From Planctomycetaceae bacterium (GTDB taxonomy: Bacteria; Planctomycetota; Planctomycetia; Pirellulales; Pirellulaceae), in assembly GCA_020638975.1 (NCBI GenBank), contig JACKHN010000008.1, positions 278,949 through 342,948 of the forward strand: a stretch of DNA of 64,000 nucleotides, written 5' to 3'. Of this stretch, positions 9,356-20,000 are shown piece by piece. The position numbers were made by a program, and so were the translations under genes. Position 1 is the stretch's first letter, and each line of letters begins with the position of its first letter. The notes beneath the pieces are model-generated. The model was not told where the DNA came from. It did no database searches and worked only from the letters and a program-made list of their open reading frames with translations.

Positions 9356-9640
9356 ATGGAGTGTTCGATCTTTGAGATTCTCGGACCAGAACTCGCGGGT
9401 AGAATTGCGGAAGTGTCGGACCCCGAAGAACGAGCGATTCTCGAGTACTTGTCCGCAGCTTACTATCAGGTTTACGAATACGGCATTAAAGGGGCGCCGG
9501 TGTCGCGTCATCGCGTGGACCGTGCCAAGCACGCAATTGCTCAGTACTACCAGTTTCTCGGCAGGGACGATGAAATGCTCGATGAACAAATGGAGTCGCA
9601 CATAAGCTCGCTGCACAAACTCGCCACAGAAAGCGAATGA
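9356..9640 (+). CDS. Hypothetical protein, 94 aa
   Basis: Starts at the ATG at 9356 (MECSIFEILGPELAGRIA); the open frame reaches further upstream, but that part has poor composition. The protein is helical and acidic, with no signal peptide, membrane helix or motif I recognise. A 92-codon frame on the opposite strand overlaps it; I prefer the plus strand because its composition is protein-like. Isolated gene, no operon partner. Confidence 0.45.
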   Translation: MECSIFEILGPELAGRIAEVSDPEERAILEYLSAAYYQVYEYGIKGAPVSRHRVDRAKHAIAQYYQFLGRDDEMLDEQMESHISSLHKLATESE

Positions 9641-9746
9641 GATGAGCGCGTCTTACCAGCCGGACCGAGCACTATCTGAACTCAGCTTCGCCTCGCATCG
9701 AGTTCACGAAACATCGCGTGTGGTTTCGCAGTAATACAAGCGACAA

Positions 9747-10583
9747 TCAATCCGCTGTCGGTCGCTTGGGGTTTGCCCAATGTCCGCTCGGATCGGCTCC
9801 GCACAGCACGACGCCTTTCCGATTCCAATCCAAGCCGGCTCGCACGTCGGCCGCACAGTAGCGGAGGGTCAGTCCGCAGCGGCGACTGTCCGAATCGTTC
9901 GCCTCGGAGCCATGCAAGAGAAGATCGGAGTGGATGGATATCTCGCCGGCAGCAAGTTCATCGTCGACCGGTGTCCCATACTGTTCTGCGTTCTCGACGG
10001 TTTGATCTAACACGTTATGTTCTTCGGGGCTGCTTGCCCGATACGTCAGGTGCCCGAATTCGTGCGAGCCGGCCAGGAATCGCATGCAGCCGTTCCCGAC
10101 GTCGGCATCGTCAATCGCGAGCCACACGGTGACGGTCTTCGAACGATCGAGCGGCCAGTAGCTGGCATCTTGGTGCCAAGCCACACGCTTGCCGTCGCGC
10201 GGCATCTTGCAGAAGAAGTGTGAACCCCACCCGATCACGTTGTCGCCAAGAAGATCCTTGACGTAGGCGACGATCCGCGAGTCGGACAGAATGTCGTACA
10301 CACGACCATGCTTCAGATGAGCGCTGCTGATCGAGTAGCTGTCCGCACCGTTGGCCAACGCTTCTGACAACAGACGATCAAAGTAGGCACGAATGTCGGT
10401 GATCTCGTTCGCCTCGAATACCCGCAGACTCTTTAAATATCCATTGCGGTTGAAGCTCGCGATTTCGTCCGGCGTCAATTTCTCAAGGTTCGTGGAAGAA
10501 GCTGGATGGAATCGCAGGTCGCGTTCGACTTGTGCCAACTCGTCCCCACCAGGGATGATTTTGAAATCGGACTTACCAGTCAT
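9747..10583 (-). CDS. Phytanoyl-CoA dioxygenase (PhyH) family protein
   Basis: 278 aa from the ATG at 10583; a GTG at 10601 would add six residues. It belongs to the Fe(II)/2-oxoglutarate oxygenases: the iron-binding HxD is visible as VAWHQDASYW, the distal histidine as ISIHSDLLLHGSEAN, and the 2-oxoglutarate-binding arginine as GLTLRYC. The start LTPDEIASFNRNGYL is typical of PhyH. The substrate cannot be inferred; planctomycete genomes carry many paralogues. Neighbours give no pathway clue. Confidence 0.88.
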   Translation of the reverse strand: MTGKSDFKIIPGGDELAQVERDLRFHPASSTNLEKLTPDEIASFNRNGYLKSLRVFEANEITDIRAYFDRLLSEALANGADSYSISSAHLKHGRVYDILSDSRIVAYVKDLLGDNVIGWGSHFFCKMPRDGKRVAWHQDASYWPLDRSKTVTVWLAIDDADVGNGCMRFLAGSHEFGHLTYRASSPEEHNVLDQTVENAEQYGTPVDDELAAGEISIHSDLLLHGSEANDSDSRRCGLTLRYCAADVRAGLDWNRKGVVLCGADPSGHWANPKRPTAD

Positions 10584-10696
10584 TGCCGATGGCTCGCTCA
10601 CAAGGGACGTTGATTGTCGATTGCCATCGCGGGCAATCAGGCAGCGTCGAGCTTACCTGAATGGAGCAGGGTCGCCAAGCGATAGGTGGCAGAAGG

Positions 10697-10832
10697 CAGG
10701 GCTTTCGTTTTGTTCGATCTGCACAATTTGTACGACGACTCTCCGAATCCGTCGAACTCGGTAAATCGTTACTCGACGGCTTCGGAGATCCGTCGTACGA
10801 ATCCATTCAATATGAAGAACTGAGAAGCCCTG
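10697..10832. repeat. Intergenic repeat element with outer CAGGGCTTT ends and inner hairpin
   Basis: The outer ends are inverted (CAGGGCTTT at 10697, GAAGCCCTG ending at 10832). Inside is a long imperfect hairpin (about 10728-10803) whose arms resemble the perfect hairpin at 4838-4908. The right end (GAAGAACTGAGAAGCCCTG) matches those of the elements at about 4920 and 57116. This looks like a short non-autonomous element, perhaps mobilised by a REP-type transposase such as the one at 45579. Confidence 0.6.
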
Positions 10833-10877
10833 TGGCAGAAGGTGCGGCTAGTGACCACACGCTACGATGGAAGCAGC

Positions 10878-11363
10878 TCACGCGTCGAAGCTGATGCTGC
10901 CCATCGGCATGTCGGCATCGGGATAGGCGTCCATTGGTGCAATAATTTCTTGCGGGCTAGCGGCAACGTGCTCGACCGTGGGCGCAGGTGCGTGAGGCAT
11001 CTCTTCGCAGAGCTGGTGCCACGTCTCGCGTTCGACTTCCAATACACCGATGGCTTCGTTAACCAGCTTCGGGTCACGCCGTAACTGAGCTTCGGTCAAA
11101 TGCTGGAACACAAACAGATACAGGCTCGCCACTTGCTTCGTGAGTTCCGACTGTTCGACACGAATCGACGAGAGTAATTCTGAGATGATATTGCGACAAC
11201 GAATGATCGCTTCAAGCGCCTCTTCGTTTTCACGAGCTTCCCAGTGGTGAATCGTCTTACGAGCGAACCGGATGGCTCCTTCGATCAGCATCAGCCGCAA
11301 CTTCTGCGGCGTGGCGGTCATGATCTGTGCTTCGACGTACGATTCGCGGGCTTGCTGATTCAT
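10878..11363 (-). CDS. fliS: Flagellar export chaperone FliS
   Basis: 161 aa from the ATG at 11363. The N-terminal two thirds match FliS: YVEAQIMTATPQKLRLMLIEGAIRFARKTI, then a four-helix bundle ending in YLFVFQHLTEAQLRRDPKLVNEAIGVLE. FliS binds the C-terminal helix of flagellin in the cytoplasm and prevents early polymerisation. The C-terminal 40 residues are a low-complexity, Pro/Ala/Met-rich extension not usual for FliS. No other flagellar gene lies nearby (fliD is normally adjacent), so it stands alone here. Confidence 0.88.
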   Translation of the reverse strand: MNQQARESYVEAQIMTATPQKLRLMLIEGAIRFARKTIHHWEARENEEALEAIIRCRNIISELLSSIRVEQSELTKQVASLYLFVFQHLTEAQLRRDPKLVNEAIGVLEVERETWHQLCEEMPHAPAPTVEHVAASPQEIIAPMDAYPDADMPMGSISFDA

Positions 11364-11723
11364 AACGAAATGTTGCGGTAAGTCATGTTGTTGGAAGTGC
11401 CTAGGTATGATCGGCCAGGAGCAGCTAGCCTCTCGAAGAAACACGCGCCCGCCGTTACCACCGCCAAATTCTTTGCTGTCACGATTCGGCCAGCCAGCAA
11501 ACTCCGCCTAATCGCGAGACTTGCCTCGGAGAACGGTCGGATTGTCCGTTCGCACGTAAAGCACAGAAGTCACCGTCCTCCATGCACTTGATGTCCGCCA
11601 TCGAACGAATTTCGAACGACGCTAGCAGCACAAATCTCCCTATCTGTAACCGACGGGAGCGGCTACACTCTCCGCGCTAATTCCTCAGAAGATCCGACTC
11701 GCTATCGCCGTGGAGAGTGAACG
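11364..11723. other. Intergenic region, no gene seen
   Basis: 360 bp between divergent fliS and the glycosyltransferase gene. I see no convincing ORF, RNA or strong hairpin. It presumably holds the two divergent promoters. Confidence 0.5.
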
Positions 11724-13283
11724 ATGTCTCAACCTGCCAGATCCACTCGACTGACCGTTGCCATGATCGTCCGCGACGCGGCTGATTTGTTGCGCGAGTC
11801 GCTGGAATCGATCCGAACGATTGCAGACGAGATCGTGATCACGGATACGGGATCATCAGACACAACGCTTGACGTTGCCAAGAGCTTCGGCGCGACGGTC
11901 GTCGAGTGTGAATGGAAAGACGACTTCTCCGCGGCGCGCAACCACTGCCTCTCGCACGTAAAGGGCGACTGGGTGCTTTGGCTCGATGCTGGCGACCGCC
12001 TTTCGCCAGAGAATGCTGCTCGACTGCGGCAGCAGATCGATGGAGCGCCGACGATGGCAACGGCGTATGTGATGTTCGTCGAGATTCCGACCAAGGGCTC
12101 GCACGCAGCCGAACGCATAGCCCAGATCCGCCTGGCCCCTCATCATCCACTGATCCGATTCGACGGTCGCGTCCGCGAATCGATGATTGATTCGTTGACG
12201 ACGGCACAAGTCGGAATCGAGCCGCTCGACGTATGCATCCGTCGCGATGCGTGCGAGCATCAACTGAGCGTTAAGACCACCAAGGCAAGACGAAACATTC
12301 GCTTGGCCGAGGCAGCGATTCGTGAGACGGCGATGAAGCCCGAGTTGCTCAACTGCTTGGGCGACGCGTTTCAGACGCTGGAAGACCATGATCGAGCGAT
12401 TCAGTTCTTCCGACATGCGTTGCAAACCAGCCAACCAGGATCCCTTGAGATGCTCGAAGCCTATTACGGCATCGTCACCTCACTCGAAGGCAAGCCGGAG
12501 CAACGCGACGAGCAGCTGGCGACGTGCATGCGGGCTTTAGAGGCGTTTCCGATGGACGCCCAATTGTTGTGTGCGATGGGTGGTTACCTTCAAGCACAGG
12601 GGCAGACCGAACTTGCCATGAAGGCTTATCGGACGACGTGTGAGCACGGACAAGTGAATCCAGGTGTCTGGCACGTCAGCAACATCCATGAGATCGCGAC
12701 GGTCTGTTGCAGTCTGACACTTCAATTGCTCGGTCGAAGCGAAGAAGCGATTCAAGTGCTTGTCGACGCGGCGGCCTTTGATCCCAACTCGCTTCGCATC
12801 CGCCGACATCTGCTGGAGGTTTACATCAAGACCGGGCAGCGCGATTTGGCGTTGAAGCTGCTTGATCAGTTCCCTAAAGACACTCCGAACCGCGAGGCAT
12901 TGCGAAGCGCGGTTCGCGGAGCGTGTTTGGCCGCAGCGAACAATTGGATTCCGGCCAAGGCGTATTTGAAGACGGCCTACAACGCCGGTTCGCGCGACCC
13001 CATTTGTCTGCGTTGGTACGCCACGACGCTGATTGCCTCAGGCGAAGTCGAAGATGCACGTCCCATTGTCAAACAGTTGCTGGCGATTGAACCCGAGAAT
13101 ACAACGGCAGTGCAGTTGCAACTTCTGCTGGATCAGAACGTGGAAGAGCCAACCGCTGACGGCAAACAACGCCAAGTCCGCATCGATGCCAGCGAATCAC
13201 AACAAAGCCACCTCACCAGTTCGCCGGCGCGTTCGCCGCTTCCACACGCATCACGCACAACGCGACTGCCTCATCAGCGATAG
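11724..13283 (+). CDS. Family 2 glycosyltransferase with TPR repeats
   Basis: 519 aa. Residues 8-200 are a GT-A type family 2 glycosyltransferase: LTVAMIVRDAADLLRESLESI, VITDTGSSDTTLDVA (nucleotide-sugar binding), and DDFSAARNHCLSHVKGDWVLWLDAGDRL, where the usual DADE metal motif is DAGD. The rest (about 200-480) is a series of TPR-like helix pairs. This architecture is common in planctomycetes and fits glycosylation of proteins or surface polymers in the cytoplasm; the acceptor is unknown. ATG 11724 follows GAGAGTGAACG, a weak ribosome site. Confidence 0.88.
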   Translation: MSQPARSTRLTVAMIVRDAADLLRESLESIRTIADEIVITDTGSSDTTLDVAKSFGATVVECEWKDDFSAARNHCLSHVKGDWVLWLDAGDRLSPENAARLRQQIDGAPTMATAYVMFVEIPTKGSHAAERIAQIRLAPHHPLIRFDGRVRESMIDSLTTAQVGIEPLDVCIRRDACEHQLSVKTTKARRNIRLAEAAIRETAMKPELLNCLGDAFQTLEDHDRAIQFFRHALQTSQPGSLEMLEAYYGIVTSLEGKPEQRDEQLATCMRALEAFPMDAQLLCAMGGYLQAQGQTELAMKAYRTTCEHGQVNPGVWHVSNIHEIATVCCSLTLQLLGRSEEAIQVLVDAAAFDPNSLRIRRHLLEVYIKTGQRDLALKLLDQFPKDTPNREALRSAVRGACLAAANNWIPAKAYLKTAYNAGSRDPICLRWYATTLIASGEVEDARPIVKQLLAIEPENTTAVQLQLLLDQNVEEPTADGKQRQVRIDASESQQSHLTSSPARSPLPHASRTTRLPHQR

Positions 13284-13292
13284 TGTGCATCG

Positions 13293-14723
13293 TCAATTCG
13301 AGACGGCTAACAACTCCTCGATCTTCGCTTCAAGATCATGAGCATTGGCTTCGCCACTGCCAACTCGAATCATCTGCACTTTACCATCGCGCCCGATCAG
13401 CACGGCTTGCGGAATGCCTGTCACGCCGTATTTCTTCGAGAACCTGCTGTCCTTAGGCATGACCATGAAGCGATGTTTCAGCTCGTGATATTGCGCAAAG
13501 CGACTCATCGCCGCGCGCTCGTCTTCGGTTGACAGATTTTCCACCTTCTTGATTCGATTCGTCGCGTCGTCCCAGTCGTAGCTGTAATAACGCGTCGCAC
13601 CGATGATGACCAACCCCTTGTCGGAGTACTTGTCCTGCCACTCACGCAAATGCGGGAAGGTCGCGATGCAAGGACCGCACCACACAGCCCAGAAGTCGAT
13701 GAGGACGACTTTGCCTTCCAACTCCTTGTCAGTCAGATCGTCGCCGTTGACCCACGCCTCAGCTTCGAGTGGGAAGGACGACTGACCGATCAGCGCTTGC
13801 TGAGCCTTGGCCGCCGCGATCCGAGATTCTAGCGAAGAGAGCCCGCGCTCGGAGGTCTTTATCAAGTTCTGGATCTGCTGATTCTCTTTATCTAGGGAAG
13901 CCAGGAATTCTCGCAGCGTTGCAAGTTCGGTGCCGGCCAGAGCCGCATCGGATCGCACCAAGTGCGATAGCGCGAGTGTCTTCGCGGCGAGATACGCAGA
14001 GACGATGGCTTGGCTTGCAGGATGCGTCTGAGCCTGTGTCGCCAAGTAATTAAGGTGCTCCTTACTTGCTGCTTCTCCTGCTTCGCCGCCTGCTTCGAGC
14101 TGTGCACGAATCGACAGGACTGTGGCAAGCGTCAAAATAGCTGACGTGTCGCTTCCGTTCATCGCAACTGCCGCTTCAGCTCGTTCCTGAATACTTTGAA
14201 GGAGCTCTCGTCCTGCATCGGTTCGTCCGGCGCTTGCGAGAAGCAAGGCTTTCCTGGCACGCAATTCGACGAGCAACGCGGTAACTTCGGCGGATTCCTT
14301 CGCGGCTAGTAACGCCTCAACCTTGTCGACAATCTCATCGAGCTTTTGAACAGCCAGTTCGTGCTGACCGAGTCGCACGTAGGCCGTGGTCACGCTATCA
14401 ACCTGCCGCCAGATATTTGGTGCCATCTGCGGTGAGCGCGCCAAGTTGTCCAACCACATTTCGACATTTGCTTCGGCGTACCTAGCAGCATCTTGTGTGC
14501 GGCCAGCACGGTTGAGATAGAAGTAGAAGTGACTGTACAGCGTTTTCAGGCGAGCCGAATCCGGCGCGGCCTCGATCGCCAATGTAAATGCCTTCTCCGC
14601 CTCCTCGAGCTTTCCACTAGACAGTAACTGACGAATCTCGTTGTATTGTTCGGCGTCATCCGCCCGAACGAAAGCGTGGCCAACGAGCAACAACACCACC
14701 GAGAAGACGAGTGTGGAACGCAT
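13293..14723 (-). CDS. TlpA-like exported thioredoxin-fold protein with TPR-like N-terminal region
   Basis: 476 aa from the ATG at 14723, chosen over upstream starts because of a strong ribosome site (CAGGAGATT) and an immediate signal peptide (MRSTLVFSVVLLLVGHAFVRA). The N-terminal two thirds are helical and TPR-like (AEQYNEIRQLLSSGKLEEAEKAF). The C-terminal domain is a TlpA/ResA thioredoxin fold with the redox motif WCGPC at about residue 345 (VVLIDFWAVWCGPCIATFPHL) and the conserved cis-proline loop GIPQAVLIGRDG. It probably acts as a periplasmic thiol-disulfide reductase. Divergent from jetA, with 154 bp between the starts. Confidence 0.9.
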   Translation of the reverse strand: MRSTLVFSVVLLLVGHAFVRADDAEQYNEIRQLLSSGKLEEAEKAFTLAIEAAPDSARLKTLYSHFYFYLNRAGRTQDAARYAEANVEMWLDNLARSPQMAPNIWRQVDSVTTAYVRLGQHELAVQKLDEIVDKVEALLAAKESAEVTALLVELRARKALLLASAGRTDAGRELLQSIQERAEAAVAMNGSDTSAILTLATVLSIRAQLEAGGEAGEAASKEHLNYLATQAQTHPASQAIVSAYLAAKTLALSHLVRSDAALAGTELATLREFLASLDKENQQIQNLIKTSERGLSSLESRIAAAKAQQALIGQSSFPLEAEAWVNGDDLTDKELEGKVVLIDFWAVWCGPCIATFPHLREWQDKYSDKGLVIIGATRYYSYDWDDATNRIKKVENLSTEDERAAMSRFAQYHELKHRFMVMPKDSRFSKKYGVTGIPQAVLIGRDGKVQMIRVGSGEANAHDLEAKIEELLAVSN

Positions 14724-14877
14724 CGTGAATCTCCTGAATAGAAGCTTGGAAGAGAGTTCGCGAGAATCAGTATCTCGCCCCGCATCTTTCAACGCAAGCA
14801 CGATTCTGAGGACAACGGTATACTGGCCCACGGTGATGTCTATTCGTTTGTCCTCCAAGCCGTGAGGGTCGTCGTAA

Positions 14878-16380
14878 GTGCAGCTTGATCGGATCGTGGC
14901 GTACTTTGAAAGCAGCCCCGCGATTCGGCTGTTTCGCTCGACACATGCGCCGTTCGTGCTGTGCTTTCTCAACGAGCAATTCAAGCAAGCCGGGTCGATT
15001 ACGCGAACCCAATCGGAGCTGGTCGTTGCGCTGACGGCGTTTCAGCAATCGCTACGTGAAGCCGGCCACGAAGCACTCATCGATCGGCCAGAATCTTATC
15101 TCACCAACTGGGCCACTGGCGAGACGCGGTGGTTGAATCGATTCGTGGCGGCTGACCAGAGCGAGGCTTGCTACGAGCTGACAACGCACTCCGAAGCTGC
15201 CATCAAGTTCGTCAGCGATGCGATGGACCGCGACCTGCGTTTCGTGGGCACGGAATCGCGGCTGAAGCGAATCATCGAAACGCTGAACGATCTGGTCATC
15301 GGCTCGTCGGCTGATCCCGATACGCGACTGAAACATCTGCACGCGGAGAAGCAGCGGATCGAGGACGAGATCGCCGCGATCCACCGCGATGGAGTCGTGC
15401 CCGTCTACAGCCCGACTGCGATTCGCGAACGGTTTGCCGTCGCTGTCTCGGATTTGACGGAGTTGCAGAGCGATTTCCGGGCGGTCGAGGAAGCGTTCAA
15501 GGCGATCACCCGGGACGTCCAGCGGAAACAAAGTGAATCGCTCGGCACGCGGGGCGACATTTTGGGATATGCGCTTGATGCCGAAGATAGTTTGAAGCAA
15601 GAAGATCAAGGAGTCAGCTTCGACGAGTTCGTACGACTGATCCTGTCACCGCAACGTCGCGACGAGTTGCAACGGACGATCGAACAGCTCGACGACATTC
15701 ACGAACTGGCCAGCCAGTTGGAAGGATTGCGGCGCGTGCATGGCATGATCCCGTCGTTAGTGGCCGAAGCCCAGAAAGTTCTCCGCACGACACAACGTTT
15801 GAGCGTCACGTTGCGTCGATTGCTCGACACCCGAGCCAGCGCAGGCCGGTTGCGATTAGCGAACCTGTTGGCGGAAGTTCGCTCGCTCGCGGTGAAGCTA
15901 TCCGAGCATCCGCCGACCGAATCCGTGGCCTTAGAACTGGAAGAGAACTTGGCGATCGCAGCCGTACTCGAACGTCCGTTCTGGTCGCCGCCACAACGTT
16001 TCGAGTCCCAGCAGCTGCACGGTGATCGAGCCAACAAACAGGAACGATTGCAGGCGTTCCAGCAACTCGCTGCACTCCGTCGATTGGACTGGCGGACCAT
16101 GCGCAATCGAGTCACTCGCCTGCTGCATGAAGAAGATGTCGTCGCTCTGCCCGATCTGTTGCGGAAACATCCGCCGCAGAGCGGGGCCGTGGAAGTGCTG
16201 GGCTACATTCAGATCGCTCACGACGAAGGACATGAAGTCGATGCCACGATCACCGAAGTCGTCACCATCCCGCGCGACGGCACGGTGGCGGGTTGCGATC
16301 TCGCGCTGGACGTGCCTCGGGTGCGGTTTCGCAAACGTTTCGATAAGATTAGCGACTCGATCACGGACCGCGACCCATGA
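14878..16380 (+). CDS. jetA: Wadjet system subunit JetA (DUF3375)
   Basis: 500 aa from the GTG at 14878. It matches DUF3375, the kleisin-like subunit of Wadjet type I: start LDRIVAYFESSPAIRLFRSTHAPFVLCFLNEQF, then ESYLTNWATGETRWLNRF and helical, coiled-coil-rich segments, with ETRWLNRF and STHAPF as hallmark stretches. In Wadjet, JetA joins the SMC-like JetC and KITE-like JetB into a condensin-type motor that extrudes and cleaves small circular DNA. JetA's stop overlaps the jetB start (ATGA), so they are translationally coupled. First gene of jetABCD. Confidence 0.95.
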   Translation: MQLDRIVAYFESSPAIRLFRSTHAPFVLCFLNEQFKQAGSITRTQSELVVALTAFQQSLREAGHEALIDRPESYLTNWATGETRWLNRFVAADQSEACYELTTHSEAAIKFVSDAMDRDLRFVGTESRLKRIIETLNDLVIGSSADPDTRLKHLHAEKQRIEDEIAAIHRDGVVPVYSPTAIRERFAVAVSDLTELQSDFRAVEEAFKAITRDVQRKQSESLGTRGDILGYALDAEDSLKQEDQGVSFDEFVRLILSPQRRDELQRTIEQLDDIHELASQLEGLRRVHGMIPSLVAEAQKVLRTTQRLSVTLRRLLDTRASAGRLRLANLLAEVRSLAVKLSEHPPTESVALELEENLAIAAVLERPFWSPPQRFESQQLHGDRANKQERLQAFQQLAALRRLDWRTMRNRVTRLLHEEDVVALPDLLRKHPPQSGAVEVLGYIQIAHDEGHEVDATITEVVTIPRDGTVAGCDLALDVPRVRFRKRFDKISDSITDRDP

Positions 16381-17000
16381 ATGATGACAACTTCAACTTG
16401 CCGCCCTTCCGCGAATGGAGCATTCCCGCCGTTCGTTTGTTGCAAGGCGTCGTCTATAGCGATGACACGCTGGCATGGAATGCGTTGTTGGACAGTCAGA
16501 CACCACTGACTGAGTACTTCGCACGCATTGGACTGGTGCTGGTCGTTGACGAGTCGGATGGGATGGCGTTCATCCGTCAAATGGCCGACGACGAGCGGGA
16601 CGCCGACTATCAACGCATCCCCAAGCTGCTGCGCCGCACGCCGCTGGGCTATGATCAGACGTTGCTATGTGTGCTACTGCGTGATGAATACCGCCGCTTT
16701 GAAGACGAAGACTTGGACAATCAGCTGTGCGTCGTCGAGACACAAGCATTGCTCGATGCCTGGAAAAACTTCTTTCCGATCGACGATGATGAAGTTAAGT
16801 TACTGAAGCGGCTGTCGGCAGCCATGAATAAACTGGCTGACATGAAATTCGTCCGCAAGTTCCAAGATGAGCCCGAAGCTTGGGAAGTCCGTCGCTTCCT
16901 CAAGGCCCGCGTCTCGATCGACCAGCTCGAAGGCTTGAAACATCAATTGGAGCTAGCAGTTCAAGAGCAGGGCGTCGACACACCGTCGCGGAAGACGTGA
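16377..17000 (+). CDS. jetB: Wadjet system subunit JetB (DUF4194)
   Basis: 207 aa, matching DUF4194, the MukE/KITE-like subunit: IPAVRLLQGVVYSDDTLAWNALLDSQTPLTEYFARIGL, then the DDERDADYQRIPKLLRRTPLGYDQTLLCVLLRDEYRRFE block. Two winged-helix-like regions are expected, and it should bind JetA and DNA inside the complex. It overlaps jetA by 4 bp and is followed by jetC after 45 bp, all on one strand. Length is normal for the family. Confidence 0.95.
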   Translation: MNDDNFNLPPFREWSIPAVRLLQGVVYSDDTLAWNALLDSQTPLTEYFARIGLVLVVDESDGMAFIRQMADDERDADYQRIPKLLRRTPLGYDQTLLCVLLRDEYRRFEDEDLDNQLCVVETQALLDAWKNFFPIDDDEVKLLKRLSAAMNKLADMKFVRKFQDEPEAWEVRRFLKARVSIDQLEGLKHQLELAVQEQGVDTPSRKT

Positions 17001-17045
17001 GGCTTCCCGTAGATAAACTTTCAGCGGCTCCGTAAGCTTTTACGC

Positions 17046-20000
17046 ATGGATACACTCTTCGATCTTCGTCCCGAACGGCCCGGCTTCCGGCTCCAGCGAC
17101 TGGAGCTATACAACTGGGGCACGTTCGACAGCAGCAACAACGAAGTGCATATCGTTCGCCCCGAAGGTCGGACATCGCTGCTGGTTGGTCAAAACGGTTC
17201 GGGCAAGTCGACGTTGGTCGATTCGATCCTCACGCTGCTCGTGCCCAGACGGATTCGCAACTACAACGTCGCCGCCGGAGCACAGAAGACCGAACGCGAC
17301 GAACGCAGCTACATCTGCGGTGCCTGTGGCCAGACGGGCGATGACAGCACGGGCTCCAAGACGCAGTATCTGCGCGGCGACTCGCGAACCTACTCGGCGT
17401 TGCTGGCCGTCTTTCGCGACGAAGCCTTGGGTGAATCGTTCACGGTCTGTCAGGTGTTGTTTCTCACCGCCGACAATAGCTCCGATAAGGTGTTCGCCAT
17501 GTCGGACGGCGAGCGGACGATTCAAGACGATCTGGGCGAGTTGCGGCAGGCGGAACGCATCATCACGCAGCTGAAGCAACGTGGCTTTCAAGCAACCAAG
17601 ACATTCAGCGAGTATCACGGGTGGTTCGCGCGACGGACGGGCATCCGCGAGAAGGCCATGGACATGTTCAACCAGACGGTAGCCGTCAAGGACATTCAAA
17701 GCCTGAACCGATTCATCCGCGACCACATGCTCGAAGCACATGACTGGCGCGAGAAAGTCCAGCGACTGCTTGCTCACTTCAATGAATTGAGTACGGCTCA
17801 TCGCGAGTTGGTGCGGGCGCGGCGGCAACAAGAGTTGCTCGAACCGATTGAAAAGATCGGCAAGCGGTATCGTCAGCGAGCCCAGTCGCTGGTCACGACT
17901 GAGGATCAACTCACGGCCAGCGACGCCTTCTTCAAGCAAGCGACCGTCCGGTTGTACGAACCCGAGTTGGAACGCTTTCGCCAGCGACTGGCCGCCGCGA
18001 CCGAGACCAAGCTGCGGCTGAAGGCCGAGTTGGACGAGTTGCAAATCCAACGAGGTCGATTGCAAAGTGAGATCGATCAGGCGGGCGGCGATCGATTGCG
18101 CGAGCTTCCGCACCTGATCAAAATCGAGGAAGCCGCGTTCACGACAAAGCACGAGAAGCGATCGCAATTGCAGCGACGACTGGACGAGTGCGGCTGTCAT
18201 ACGACGATCGATTCGCCGGAAACGCTGGCCGAAACCATTCAGTGGTTGAACGAGCAAATCGAACATGCTCGGCAAGCCATCCACTCGTTGGGCGAACGTC
18301 GCGAACAACACATCATCGCGCGAGATGCCGCGCGACGGGAACTGCGCGAGGAAACGGAAGAGCTTGAGAATCTGATGAAACGCCGGTCGAACTTGCCGGG
18401 CTACCTTGCCGTGTTGCGAACGCGGCTGTGTGAAGACTTGGCTGTCGCCGAGAGCGAGTTGCCGTTCGCCGCCGAGTTGCTCGCGGTGCGGGGCGATCAA
18501 CGCGAGTGGGAGGCGTCGGCGGAAATGGTCTTGCGGTCATTCGCACTGAGCTTGCTCGTGTCCGATCGGCTGTACCATCGCGTCTCGCAGTATGTCGAAC
18601 AGACGCGGCTTGTCGATCAACAAGGGCGTGGCAGCCGGCTGGTCTATCTGCGTGTTGGTCGAGTCGCTGGGGAAGCAGAGTCTGGTGATCGCTTGCAGAC
18701 ACACTCGCTGATTCACAAGCTGGAGTACCGCGCGGGGCATGACCTCACGCCCTGGGTTCGCGATCAAGTCACGCGGCGTTTCGATTTCCAATGCTGCGAG
18801 ACGATCGAGGAGTTTCGCGACGCCAAGCGGTTGGCCATGACGGTCAATCGCCACGTGAAGGTCGGCGACGATCGGCACGAGAAAGACGACCGCGAGCGTA
18901 CCAGCGACCCGCGACACTTCGTCTTGGGCTGGGATAATCGCGAGAAGAAGCAACGACTGGCCCGACGGATTGAAGAACTCAACGCCTCGATAGCTGCTCT
19001 CGACGGCAAGCTGCAATCGCTCGACGGCGAGTTGCAAACTCACCGTTCGTTGCAACAGGCGGCTGCGGCGGCATTATCGTTGGAGGTGACTAGCTTCGAC
19101 ATGATCGACGCCGGTCGGCATCGTGATGTGATCACGCGGTTGAAGCGTGAGCAGGCGGAGTTGGAATCGTCGAACGAAGCGGTTCAAGTGTTGAAGACTC
19201 GTTTGCAGGAGACGGGGCGCGAGATCGCGCGACTGGAGAAAGACCGCGACGACGCCGTCGGTCAAGAACGAGTGACGGAAGACGAGATCCGCAAAGGGAC
19301 CGCGTTACTGAACGAAGCTCGCGCGGCCCTCGCAGCTTATGAACGCGGCGATCGTTGGCAGCATCTCACGGAGGCGATGAGCCAGCTGGACGAGCGTTTT
19401 CGTGAAACGCCGCTCTCGATCGACAATCTGTTCCAGCGACAACGCGACTATCGCCAGCAAGCGGAAGTCGTGATCAAGGAGCTGAGAGATGTGTTGTCCA
19501 AGCTGCAAGAGCGGCTACTCTCGACGATGAGTAAGTTCTTGCAAGAGTTTACCGAGGAACAAACCGATCTGGATGCCAAGGTCGATTCCTTGCCGAGCTT
19601 TCTCGGATTACTCGAGAGCATTCGCCGCGAGGATCTGCCGAAGTACGAACGCCGCTTCAAGGAGATGCTGAACGATCGCGTCAGCCAGGAAGTGGCGATC
19701 TTCGATGCCGATTTGAAAGAAGCAAGCGTCCAGATCGAAAGCAAGATCTCGCAGTTGAACAAGGCGCTGGGCGAGTTGGAATACAACGCCGGCACGTTCA
19801 TGCGACTCGACCCACGGCGAGTGCAAGATCGCGAGATTGTCGAGTTCCAACGTTCGCTGCGGCACTGTTTGGATGGTGCCTTTGAAGGAACGCCGGAAGC
19901 GAACGAAGCGAGATTCACGCGCATCGAGAGTCTGATCGATCGGCTGCGCGAGGAAAGTCGTTGGCGCGATAAGGTGATCGATGTGCGGCGTTGGTTCGAT

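Noticed and set aside
17106..18500. 464-codon minus-strand frame inside jetC
   Set aside because: GC-rich codon structure makes long antisense frames; the sense strand encodes an intact SMC-like ATPase.
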